NCBI GenBank assembly: GCA_029262375.1
Contig: JAJCZM010000007.1
Location: 224,559 to 288,558, forward strand
Direction: 5' to 3'
DNA from: Deltaproteobacteria bacterium
Lineage (GTDB): Bacteria > Desulfobacterota > Binatia > UBA1149 > SPBQ01
Length of the DNA stretch: 64,000 nucleotides
Shown: positions 17,586 through 25,174 of the stretch, in pieces
Numbering within the stretch: the stretch's first letter is position 1
Layout of the letters: each line of letters starts with the position of its first letter
Program-made: the position numbers and the translations under genes
Notes under the pieces: generated by a model
What the model was told of the DNA's origin: nothing
Databases searched by the model: none
What the model saw: only the letters and a program-made list of their open reading frames with translations

Positions 17586-18257
17586 ATGCCACCGAAACTG
17601 ACACGCCGAAATTTTCTAGCGCGCTTGGGCAGCGGCGCGATCACCATCGTAGGGATCGCGGGCACCGGGCTGTTCGCCGCGCTCGGCGATGTCGATGACG
17701 CCGCAGCCTGTGTGCGACCTCCGGGGGCTCTGCCGGAAGAGGACTTCCTCGCCACCTGCATCCGCTGCGGCCGTTGCACCGATGCATGTCCGAACCGCTG
17801 CATCACGCCGTTCACCGAAGAAGCCGGGCGCGAATTGGCGTTGGCGCCGGGAGCACGCCAGTTCGGCACGCCGGTCATCTTCGCACGCCGGCAGGCGTGC
17901 ATGCTCTGCAACGGCGAACCGGGAGACGGTTTGTTGTGTACGGAGGCGTGTCCGACGGGCGCGCTCATCCCGACGAAGAAGTCGGCGGTTGCGGTTCAAG
18001 AAAGCGTCGATATGGGGACGGCGGTAGTCGATACCACCATCTGCTACTCGTACAACGGCGCGTCGTGCGGCGCCTGCATCCGCGCCTGCCCCTTCGAAGG
18101 CACAGCACTGCGAGCCGGTCTTTGGGAGCGACCGATCGTCGATCCCGAAGTCTGCATCGGCTGCGGCTTGTGTGAGCGAAGCTGCGTTCACTATCCGCAA
18201 GCGATTCGTATCAAACCGAGCACGGACCGCGATCCGACGACGAGGGGCCGATCATGA
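17586..18257 (+). CDS. NapG-like ferredoxin, four 4Fe-4S clusters, Tat-exported (copy 1)
   Basis: A 223-residue protein. The N-terminal 'TRRNFLARLGSG' is a twin-arginine signal with a hydrophobic stretch to about residue 35. Four cysteine clusters follow: 'CIRCGRCTDACP', 'CMLCN' with 'CTEACP', 'CGACIRACP' and 'CIGCGLCERSC'. This is the layout of NapG/MauM ferredoxins, which move electrons from quinol-linked NapH to the periplasm. It begins 21 nt after the NapA-like gene and overlaps the next ferredoxin gene by ATGA. Two NapG-like genes in a row are unusual and may form a longer Fe-S chain. Confidence 0.88.
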   Translation: MPPKLTRRNFLARLGSGAITIVGIAGTGLFAALGDVDDAAACVRPPGALPEEDFLATCIRCGRCTDACPNRCITPFTEEAGRELALAPGARQFGTPVIFARRQACMLCNGEPGDGLLCTEACPTGALIPTKKSAVAVQESVDMGTAVVDTTICYSYNGASCGACIRACPFEGTALRAGLWERPIVDPEVCIGCGLCERSCVHYPQAIRIKPSTDRDPTTRGRS

Positions 18258-18940
18258 AGGAGTACAGCAGGCGCGAATTCCTTCGCCGCATGCTCGGTAA
18301 CACCACGCGCGCCGGTGTCGGCACCGGCATGGTCTACGGTGCGCTCGAGATGCGCGAAAGCCGTACGCCGCCGCAGGGCATGCGCGGCGATCTCGGCATC
18401 GTCAGACCGCCCGGCGCGCAGATCGAGTCCGACTTTCTCTCCAGTTGCATTCGATGCACCGACTGCGCCGACGCCTGCCCGGCGCAGTGTATTTTGTTCT
18501 TCGGACCCGAGGCCGGCGCGCTGCATGGCACGCCGTACATACAGACAGACGAGAAGGGCTGCACGCTGTGCATGAAGTGCGGCCCCGCCTGCCCTAGCGA
18601 AGCGCTGGCCGTTCTCGAAACGAAAGAAGAGGTGTCGATGGGGCGCGCCGTCGTCGATGAACGCCTCTGCGTTTCGTTCAATGGAACCGGCGTCTGCGGT
18701 GCTTGCCACACGGTATGCCCGCTACGCAATCGCGCCATCATCCAAGATCACCGCAACCGCCCGAACGTGGACGTGGAGCACTGTACGGGGTGCGGCCTGT
18801 GCGAAGAGGTCTGCATCGTACGCGACCGCCGCGCGATTCGTGTGGTGAGCGGGCGCTTCAACATCTCAGAGCAAGAGCAAGAGCAAGAGCAAGACCGAGA
18901 AGAACCGGAACGAGACCAAACCGAGGAAGCCACATCGTGA
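18254..18940 (+). CDS. NapG-like ferredoxin, Tat-exported (copy 2) with acidic tail
   Basis: A 228-residue protein, also with a twin-arginine signal ('SRREFLRRMLG') and four 4Fe-4S motifs ('CIRCTDCADACP', 'CTLCMKCGPACP', 'CGACHTVCP', 'CTGCGLCEEVC'). It is clearly homologous to the previous gene. The last 25 residues are an extremely polar Glu/Gln/Arg tail with repeated 'EQ' dipeptides, absent from copy 1. Its ATG overlaps the previous stop (ATGA) and its own stop overlaps the next start (GTGA), so all three are coupled. GAGGGG lies 7 nt before the ATG. Confidence 0.87.
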   Translation: MKEYSRREFLRRMLGNTTRAGVGTGMVYGALEMRESRTPPQGMRGDLGIVRPPGAQIESDFLSSCIRCTDCADACPAQCILFFGPEAGALHGTPYIQTDEKGCTLCMKCGPACPSEALAVLETKEEVSMGRAVVDERLCVSFNGTGVCGACHTVCPLRNRAIIQDHRNRPNVDVEHCTGCGLCEEVCIVRDRRAIRVVSGRFNISEQEQEQEQDREEPERDQTEEATS

Positions 18941-19983
18941 AGATCGGCATACGTAAGCTGCAAATCCTTCGCAGGACGGTTCAGATCTCCGTCCTCGTCG
19001 GCCTCTTTATGGTCCCGATCATCGCCCGCTATCACAACTACGCTGCGTCGAACGAGATCGACCGCGTCGTCGAGAAATGGGACGGGACCGCAGCCGGCGC
19101 CATGATCTCCACGCTCGACACCGCGATCCGCCTGCTTCCGGGTGCGGAACACGAGCGCGCGGGAATCATGCAGCGCGACACCGACGCGGCGATCGCGTAC
19201 GCACAGCAGATCCGCGGCAGCGTCTGGTCGGCCGACATAGGTCCGCTTTCACTGACCGACCCTCTGGCGGTCGCCGAGAGTTCCCTGGCGAGCAAGAAAT
19301 TCCCGTGGGTGCTGGCAGTCGGCCTGTTCATTCCGTTGTTGGCTACGCTCCTACTCGGCCGCGTGTTCTGCTCCTGGATATGCCCGGCAGGGCTCATGTT
19401 CGAAATGAACGACAAGCTACGCGGCGTGCTGCGTTTCCTCGAGCTACCGCCGAGAAACCTGCGCATGGAACGCAGTACGAAGTACGGCCTGCTCGCTGCC
19501 GGGCTACTGCTCACAACCGTGCTCGCCGTACCGGTTCTGGGCTACATCTACCCACCGGCGGTGCTCAGTCGGGAAATTCACGATTTGGTTTTCGCAACGT
19601 TCGACCGCGCAGAGCACGGGCGCTTCGGATTCTGGGTCGGCGGCATGAGCTGGATGACGTTCGTCTTCATGACGATCATTGCGATCGAGCTATTCGTTTC
19701 ACGCAGATGGTGGTGCCGTTACGTCTGCCCCGGCGGCGGACTCTACAGTCTGCTCGGAACGTTCCGACCATTGCGAGTAAAACTGAAACACGAGAAGTGC
19801 ACGGAGTGTGTTCTGTGCGTGGCTGCGTGCCCGATGGGTCTCAATCCGATGAAGAACGAGATGGGCATGGAGTGCGACAGCTGCGGCGTGTGCATCTCCT
19901 CATGCAACGACGACGCGCTCGGATATGCGATTGCGGGGCCAAGCAAGCCCATCGCGCAAACGTCACCGGAGGCGGGACCATGA
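18937..19983 (+). CDS. NapH-like membrane ferredoxin (quinol-oxidising polyferredoxin)
   Basis: A 348-residue membrane protein read from GTG with GAGGAA 8 nt upstream. It has about four to five transmembrane helices, the paired cytoplasmic motifs 'CSWICPAG' and 'CRYVCPGGG' typical of NapH/NosR/CcoG proteins, and two C-terminal 4Fe-4S sites ('CTECVLCVAACP' and 'CDSCGVCISSC'). NapH passes quinol electrons to NapG. An N-terminal periplasmic loop of about 100 residues between the first two helices is longer than usual. It is coupled on both sides (GTGA upstream, ATGA downstream). Confidence 0.87.
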   Translation: MKIGIRKLQILRRTVQISVLVGLFMVPIIARYHNYAASNEIDRVVEKWDGTAAGAMISTLDTAIRLLPGAEHERAGIMQRDTDAAIAYAQQIRGSVWSADIGPLSLTDPLAVAESSLASKKFPWVLAVGLFIPLLATLLLGRVFCSWICPAGLMFEMNDKLRGVLRFLELPPRNLRMERSTKYGLLAAGLLLTTVLAVPVLGYIYPPAVLSREIHDLVFATFDRAEHGRFGFWVGGMSWMTFVFMTIIAIELFVSRRWWCRYVCPGGGLYSLLGTFRPLRVKLKHEKCTECVLCVAACPMGLNPMKNEMGMECDSCGVCISSCNDDALGYAIAGPSKPIAQTSPEAGP

Positions 19984-20588
19984 ATTCAACACGAGCTACG
20001 CCACTGCTGCGCGCCTTCGTGGGCGCTCTCTTGGTCGTTACCATCGCACCGTCATTCGTTCACGCGCATCACATTCTCGGAACACCGCACTACGCGTACG
20101 ACGAAGACTACCCACAGACCCCGATCCTCACCTACCGCGTCAATGCGGGCGAGTACGACGTGAAGATGACGGGCTATCCCGGCAAGCTCGAGCCGGGGCA
20201 ACGCTGCAGTCTGCACCTGTACATCCACCACAAAGAGTCCGGCGAGCTTCTCGATGTGCCGGTCACGATGACCGTGACTCAAGATCGATTTCTGCTCGAA
20301 GACCCGCTCGTGTATGGACCGATGGAAGCGAGGCTCGACGAGCGCATCTACAAATACCATCCCCACTTCGAGGCGGAGGCTGACTATCTCATTACCGTCC
20401 GTTTCGAGGTCGACGGCGCCGAGTGGTCGATCGATCTGCCGTTGGTCGTAGGCGAGCCGAAATCCCCTTGGATGATGCTCGGAGCAGGTGCCGGCGGTCT
20501 CATGCTGATGCTGCTCGTCGGGCGCGCGATCGCGATCAAGCGATCGCGCACGCAACGCCAACGCGTTCTCACGCCGGCGCAACAGTAG
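19980..20588 (+). CDS. Membrane-anchored periplasmic protein, FixH/YtkA-like
   Basis: A 202-residue protein with a signal peptide (residues 1-29, ending 'VHAHH'), a beta-rich domain of about 110 residues and a C-terminal transmembrane helix (about 165-185) with a basic cytoplasmic tail. The fold pattern resembles FixH/YtkA-like proteins, often linked to metal delivery or assembly of respiratory enzymes. The mature N-terminus has two adjacent His and another soon after, which could bind metal. It overlaps the NapH-like gene by ATGA and has GGAGG upstream. It is the last gene of the respiratory cluster. The function is inferred from context. Confidence 0.65.
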   Translation: MNSTRATPLLRAFVGALLVVTIAPSFVHAHHILGTPHYAYDEDYPQTPILTYRVNAGEYDVKMTGYPGKLEPGQRCSLHLYIHHKESGELLDVPVTMTVTQDRFLLEDPLVYGPMEARLDERIYKYHPHFEAEADYLITVRFEVDGAEWSIDLPLVVGEPKSPWMMLGAGAGGLMLMLLVGRAIAIKRSRTQRQRVLTPAQQ

Positions 20589-20609
20589 CCTGCGACCGAT
20601 CGCCCCGGG

Positions 20610-21410
20610 TCACTCGAGCGACTGGAAGTAGCGTCCCGGCGTTCGCCCCAACGCCTTCTTGAACATCGCGATGAACGCACTCGTGCTGTCATAGCCGAGA
20701 TCCAGCGCCGTCGCCGTGACCGATTGCCCGAGCGCCAACCGCTGGAGCGCTGCAAGCAGCCGCGCCTGTTGGCACCATTGGCCGAACGTCATTCCCGTCT
20801 CCGAAATGAATAGCCGTGCGATCGTTCGCTCGCTCGCACCGGCGACGCGCGCCCACTGTGCCAACGTACGCTGATCGGCGGGGTCGGCAGCCAGCGCCTC
20901 GGTGATCCTGCACAGGCGTTCGTCTCGCGCCGTTGGAAGATGGAGCGGTACTTGGGGAGCAGCGCGCATCTCATCGAAGAACACACGCACGACGCGCGCT
21001 TCGGGTGAGCTCGCCGACCAAGTGCTAGGGAAAGCAACAATGCGCAACACGAGCTCGCGCAGCAGGTCGCTGACATGCACGACACCGCAGTCGGCCGGCA
21101 GCGCCCCAGCCTTTGCCAGCTCAATGTAGACCGTTCGCATCTCGACACGGCCGCTCATCGTGATCGAGTGCGCCTCGAACGCGGGAACCCACACCGCACG
21201 CTGCGGCGGCACCACCCAGGCCCCCGCGTCGGTACGCACGGTCATCACGCCCGTGGCGGCATAGATGAGTTGGGCCGAGTCGTGACTGTGACGCGGAATG
21301 ATGTTGCCGGGGCCATAGTCCAACGCCACGCCGGCAACCGGGCCCGCGTCGGCGCCGGCGAGCTCTGCGACTTCCACTAGCACGGAATCGCCATGACTGT
21401 ATTGCGGCAT
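20610..21410 (-). CDS. AraC-family transcriptional regulator with cupin sensor
   Basis: A 266-residue protein with an N-terminal cupin-like domain ('IIPRHSHDSAQLIYAATG', 'WVVPPQRAVWVP') and a C-terminal AraC double helix-turn-helix ('LAQWARVAGASERTIARLF' and 'ALDLGYDSTSAFIAMFKKA', ending 'GRTPGRYF'). The start at 21410 is chosen because promoter elements lie just upstream; an in-frame extension to 21479 would run through them. It is divergent from the fatty-acid-hydroxylase-family gene at 21466 and probably controls it. The inducer is unknown. Confidence 0.88.
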   Translation of the reverse strand: MPQYSHGDSVLVEVAELAGADAGPVAGVALDYGPGNIIPRHSHDSAQLIYAATGVMTVRTDAGAWVVPPQRAVWVPAFEAHSITMSGRVEMRTVYIELAKAGALPADCGVVHVSDLLRELVLRIVAFPSTWSASSPEARVVRVFFDEMRAAPQVPLHLPTARDERLCRITEALAADPADQRTLAQWARVAGASERTIARLFISETGMTFGQWCQQARLLAALQRLALGQSVTATALDLGYDSTSAFIAMFKKALGRTPGRYFQSLE

Positions 21411-21418
21411 ACATTGGC

Positions 21419-21446
21419 AATATAGCGCAAGACTACCAACAGGCAA
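21419..21446 (-). promoter_or_regulatory. Putative promoter of the AraC-family gene
   Basis: TTGCCT and TATATT on the minus strand are separated by 16 nt. The -10 ends 8 nt before the chosen ATG, so the transcript would have almost no leader. On the plus strand, TACATT at 21453-21458 lies 7 nt before the ATG of the divergent gene, so the two promoters appear to be back to back. Confidence 0.5.
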
Positions 21447-21465
21447 TCCCGCTACATTGGGAGCC

Positions 21466-22347
21466 ATGAAAACGATCATTCGCTACGCCTACGTGCCGGC
21501 CATTCTCTGCGGAGTGAACGCAGCGGCAATCGCGGTGGCTCTTTCGAGCGCGTCCACTACCCAAACCGCCGTCTGGATCTTCGGCCTGGCTGCCATCGCC
21601 CTGATCGCATCTTTCTCGGCCGAACGCGCGCTGCCCTACGAGACTCGCTGGAACCGCAGCCACAACGACGTCGGACGCGACGTCGCACACTTCATCGTGA
21701 ACGAAGGATTGAGCCTCGGACCGTTGGTGATTGCACCGATCTTCATCGCAGCCGCGGGACCCGCGCCCGACCCGTCGCCGTGGCCGACGCACTGGCCGGT
21801 CGTGCTGCAACTGGCGCTTTCTCTCGTCGTCTTCGACTTCGCCCAGTACGCCTTCCACTGGGTATCGCATCGGTGGGAGCCGCTTTGGCGACTGCACGCA
21901 ATCCATCACTCGGTCGAGCGGATGTACGGGCTCAACGGCATCATGAAGCATCCTGTCTATCAGGTGCTCGCGTCGATCGTGTCGGTAGGGCCGCTGGCGG
22001 CACTCGGCATGCCCGATGCTTTTGCGGTGGTGATCTCGTTTGTGACGTTCACGCAATTGCTGGTGCAGCACGCGAACGTAGATCTTCGTACCGGGCCGGC
22101 ACGCAGACTACTCGCCACAGCGGAAGTCCATCGCTACCACCATCTACGCGGCAAAGAGGGGGACGTGAACTTCGGACTGATCTTCGCGTTCTGGGACGAA
22201 TTGTTCGGCACCGCGTACGCAGGCCGACAAAAGCTCGGCGTCGGCGATATCGGCGTGGATTACCAGGACTACCCGAAGGGCTACGTCGCGCAACTCGTCG
22301 CGCCGCTTCGCAGCTTCGCTTCGCTAGACCGAGGAACCGTGAAATAA
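21466..22347 (+). CDS. Fatty acid hydroxylase/sterol desaturase superfamily membrane protein
   Basis: A 293-residue protein with about four to five transmembrane helices and the eight-histidine diiron signature of this superfamily: 'HWVSH', 'HAIHH' and 'HRYHH', plus an isolated His between them. Members hydroxylate or desaturate lipids with O2. The ATG is only 2 nt after GGGAG and 7 nt after a -10-like box, so its transcript is probably short-leadered. A regulator gene (AraC) is divergent. The substrate cannot be told; fatty acid, sterol or carotenoid are all possible. Confidence 0.87.
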   Translation: MKTIIRYAYVPAILCGVNAAAIAVALSSASTTQTAVWIFGLAAIALIASFSAERALPYETRWNRSHNDVGRDVAHFIVNEGLSLGPLVIAPIFIAAAGPAPDPSPWPTHWPVVLQLALSLVVFDFAQYAFHWVSHRWEPLWRLHAIHHSVERMYGLNGIMKHPVYQVLASIVSVGPLAALGMPDAFAVVISFVTFTQLLVQHANVDLRTGPARRLLATAEVHRYHHLRGKEGDVNFGLIFAFWDELFGTAYAGRQKLGVGDIGVDYQDYPKGYVAQLVAPLRSFASLDRGTVK

Positions 22348-22377
22348 CGCCACTGCCACCAGGGAGAGCTAGAGCCA

Positions 22378-23013
22378 ATGACGACGAACAAAGACCCACA
22401 CGCTATTACCGACCTCGCACAGCTGACCGAGCAGATCGGCGAACCAATGCCGCAGATCGCCCTGAAGGTTCTGGACAGCATCGACGAGTTCGCGCGCGAC
22501 TTCCTCGCCGAATCGCCGTTCCTGGTGCTGGCGACCGCCGATGCAGCAGGCAACATGGATGCCTCGCCGAAAGGCGACGCGCCGGGCTTCGTCGAGATCC
22601 AGGACGATCGCACGCTGCTCATCCCGGACCGGCCGGGCAACAAACTCGTCTACGGTCACCGCAACATTCTCGAGAACCCACAAGTGGCCGTGCTGTTCAT
22701 GCGACCGGGCACGAATGAGACGTTGCGCGTGAACGGCAGGGCCGAACTGACGCGCGACCCCGAGGTCCTGGGTCGTCTGGCGGCGCGCGGCAAAGACGCA
22801 ACGCTCGCCATCCGCGTACACATCGACGAGCTGTTCTTCCACTGCGCAAAGGCTTTTGTTCGCTCCGAACTGTGGAAGCCCGAGAAGTGGCTCGAGCGAA
22901 AGAAGGTTCCGCTCGGGAAGATGCTCGCGCCCAAGATCGATCCGAACGGCGGCGCCGAGTTGGAAAAGATGATCGAAGACCTCGTCCAGCAGGACGAACG
23001 CGACAATCTCTAA
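22378..23013 (+). CDS. Pyridoxamine 5'-phosphate oxidase-family FMN-binding protein
   Basis: A 211-residue soluble protein of the PPOX split-barrel class, closest in pattern to the MSMEG_1061-type subgroup: 'SPFLVLATADAAGNMDASPKGDAPGF' (N-terminal strand and phosphate loop), 'LLIPDRPGNKLVYGHRNI' and 'CAKAFVRSELW'. These bind FMN or a deazaflavin and act on varied small molecules. The ATG follows GGGAG. It is 30 nt downstream of the fatty-acid-hydroxylase-family gene and may be co-transcribed. It overlaps the convergent SDR gene by 4 nt at the 3' ends. Confidence 0.85.
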   Translation: MTTNKDPHAITDLAQLTEQIGEPMPQIALKVLDSIDEFARDFLAESPFLVLATADAAGNMDASPKGDAPGFVEIQDDRTLLIPDRPGNKLVYGHRNILENPQVAVLFMRPGTNETLRVNGRAELTRDPEVLGRLAARGKDATLAIRVHIDELFFHCAKAFVRSELWKPEKWLERKKVPLGKMLAPKIDPNGGAELEKMIEDLVQQDERDNL

Positions 23014-23765
23014 CCGGCGGTATAGCCGCCGTCCACGGCCAGTGTCTGCCCGGTGATGTAGGCGGCCGCAGGACTGGCCAGGAACAAGACCGCCGGTGCA
23101 ATGTCGCGCGGCGTTCCCCATCGCCCCATAGGTGTTCGATCCATCTGCGGCTTCTCAAGCGCTTCGATGCCGCGCATCGCCGACGTCATGTTCGACTCGA
23201 TGAGACCGGGTGCGATCGCGTTGACGCGAATGTTCTCGTTCACCCACGAGACCGCGAGATTCTTGGTCATCTGGACCACACCGGCCTTGGCGGCGCCGTA
23301 GCCCGGCACCATCGGCACCGCAAAATACGACGACATCGATGCGAAATTGATGATGCTGCCTCCACCCGCCAGCCCGCTCGCGCTGAGCATCGACTTGCAG
23401 GCCTGCGCCATGCGGAATGCACCGACGAGATTGATGCGCAGCGCCTCCTCGAACGCATCCGGCTCCCATTCGTCGCGACCGCCCGGAAAGGTCGCGCCGG
23501 CGTTGTTCACCAAGACGTCGAGTTGACCGAGACCGGCGGCCAATGCCTCTACTTGCGCGGCGTCCGACACTTCGAGTTGGTGATACTCGAACGCACCGAT
23601 GTCGGTGTCGTAATCGGTGGCGATCGGTTTGCGGCCGGTTACGATGACGTGCGCGCCCGCGTCGGCGAACGCGGCGACGATCCCGCGACCAATGCCGTTC
23701 GATCCGCCGGTGACCAACACCCGCGTTCCGGAATAGTCAAAAGAGACTCTCGTCTCGGTACTCAC
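23010..23765 (-). CDS. Short-chain dehydrogenase/reductase
   Basis: A 251-residue classical SDR: cofactor motif 'TGGSNGIG' (residues 19-26), 'NNAG', the catalytic Ser region 'INFASMSSYF' and 'YGAAK' (YxxxK), and a C-terminal 'ITGQTLAVDGGY'. It is an NAD(P)-dependent oxidoreductase of unknown substrate. The start is taken as GTG at 23765, which overlaps the stop of the upstream hydrolase gene (GTGA). A longer form starting at 23825 would lie inside that gene and adds no SDR sequence. The coupling suggests the two enzymes act on one pathway. Confidence 0.88.
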   Translation of the reverse strand: MSTETRVSFDYSGTRVLVTGGSNGIGRGIVAAFADAGAHVIVTGRKPIATDYDTDIGAFEYHQLEVSDAAQVEALAAGLGQLDVLVNNAGATFPGGRDEWEPDAFEEALRINLVGAFRMAQACKSMLSASGLAGGGSIINFASMSSYFAVPMVPGYGAAKAGVVQMTKNLAVSWVNENIRVNAIAPGLIESNMTSAMRGIEALEKPQMDRTPMGRWGTPRDIAPAVLFLASPAAAYITGQTLAVDGGYTAG

Positions 23766-25024
23766 AGCTTTGCCAGCCTCTGCTTCAGCAGGCCCGCCTG
23801 TCGGCGCAGCCACGACGTCTCCCAAAAATTCACGCTCTCGGCTTCGAGTTGCTCGTGCGCCTGAATCGACGCGGTAAGCGCAGCCCGATTGTCGCGATCG
23901 ACACTGAGAACGACATCGGTGAGGTGGATCGCGTGTTGCGGCTGCCCCGCCTCGACCTTTTCGAGAGCGCGCGCCGCGAGTGCGTTGGGCCCGCCCGCCA
24001 ACTCTACCAGATCTTCATGGACCGACGACGGCGGTACACCGTAAAGCTCGGTAGTCGAACGATGGTGAAACCAACCGACGTAGTTCTCCCAAATCGCGCG
24101 CACCGACCAGGCGACCTTGCCGTAGCCCTGCCCGACTTCGAGTTCGCCGGGCAACGTGATCTCGCGCATGAGCGAGTGGACGTCCTTCCCGGTATTCATG
24201 CCGTCGACCACGGCGTCGTGCACGTAGAGGACGGCGCCTCGCAGCCGCGCGAGTTCGTCGGCAATCAACTGCTTGCCTTCAACCGGGTCGTGGTGGCCTA
24301 CCAGCAGATGGCCCGATTGCAACGCAGCGACACGATCAAGCGAAGCGACGAAGCGCAGTGGGTCCCGATAGCGATCGCCTCGAACGGTTACGAGATTGGG
24401 AAAGTGTCCGAACAACGCGCTGAACATGTTTCCCGGAAAACAGATCTCGTGTTCGGGAAGCCAGATGGCCATCGAGTCGATCGTCTCGCCACCGGGGACC
24501 GACAGTAGTTCAAAGCGCAGCCCGCCGATCTCGAACGAATACGTATCGTCGAAAGTGATCGTCGGCGTGGGGTTCGATTGACCGGGAACCGGCCCCTCGA
24601 TGTTGTCTTCGATGTACTTCGACGCGCGCATGATGGCGTCCACGAAGGCAAAGGCACTGCGCGATCCTCGAAAAGGCATGAGTCTCTCGTCTTCGGCTTG
24701 ATGCGTCATGTTGCCGGCCTGCGCGACGACTTCCGTTCCAGGTTCACGAAAGAGATCGACGCCACCGACATGATCGACGTGTCCTTGAGTGAGAAGGATG
24801 TAGCGGGTCGGGCTCGCGTCCACGGCGTCGTAGTTGCGCTTGTGCACCGGCGCTTCGAAACCCATGCCCGTGTTCACGACGACCCGCCCGTCGGGCGTCG
24901 AAATCAGGAAGCTGTTCGAGAGGCCTTCGGATAGATGGATGAAGTCGTTGATGCGGCGTGCCTCGGGCTGCGAGGCAGGCTGGATGTCGAACCCGCCGGG
25001 ACGGGACTTATAAAGTGGTTCCAT
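23762..25024 (-). CDS. Metallo-beta-lactamase-fold alkylsulfatase-like hydrolase with altered HxHxDH
   Basis: A 420-residue protein. The metallo-beta-lactamase core has 'TQGHVDH' (residues 79-85) where the family normally has HxHxDH, so the first metal His is Gln80; 'GHHDPV' near 260 provides further ligands. The region after it ('VGWFHHRSTTELYG') matches the alkylsulfatase dimerisation domain of SdsA1-like enzymes, and a C-terminal helical domain follows. Alkylsulfatases cleave sulfate esters; the changed ligand may alter metal content or reaction. It is upstream of and coupled to the SDR, which could oxidise a released alcohol. Confidence 0.78.
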   Translation of the reverse strand: MEPLYKSRPGGFDIQPASQPEARRINDFIHLSEGLSNSFLISTPDGRVVVNTGMGFEAPVHKRNYDAVDASPTRYILLTQGHVDHVGGVDLFREPGTEVVAQAGNMTHQAEDERLMPFRGSRSAFAFVDAIMRASKYIEDNIEGPVPGQSNPTPTITFDDTYSFEIGGLRFELLSVPGGETIDSMAIWLPEHEICFPGNMFSALFGHFPNLVTVRGDRYRDPLRFVASLDRVAALQSGHLLVGHHDPVEGKQLIADELARLRGAVLYVHDAVVDGMNTGKDVHSLMREITLPGELEVGQGYGKVAWSVRAIWENYVGWFHHRSTTELYGVPPSSVHEDLVELAGGPNALAARALEKVEAGQPQHAIHLTDVVLSVDRDNRAALTASIQAHEQLEAESVNFWETSWLRRQAGLLKQRLAKL

Positions 25025-25174
25025 GATCGGCTGCGCTTTCCCTTCAATTTACTGACGTTTCATCCTGTCGCATGGCCGCCCATACGCAAGGCGTCGTTTT
25101 GTGACACCGCACACATCTCAGCGTGTTACGTTAAGAGTATCCCTAGGGGAATCCCCGATCCTCTACGCCAAGTC

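Noticed and set aside
18868..18935. Short repeat (agagca) in the ferredoxin tail as a regulatory repeat
   Set aside because: It encodes the in-frame Glu/Gln tail and fits as coding sequence.
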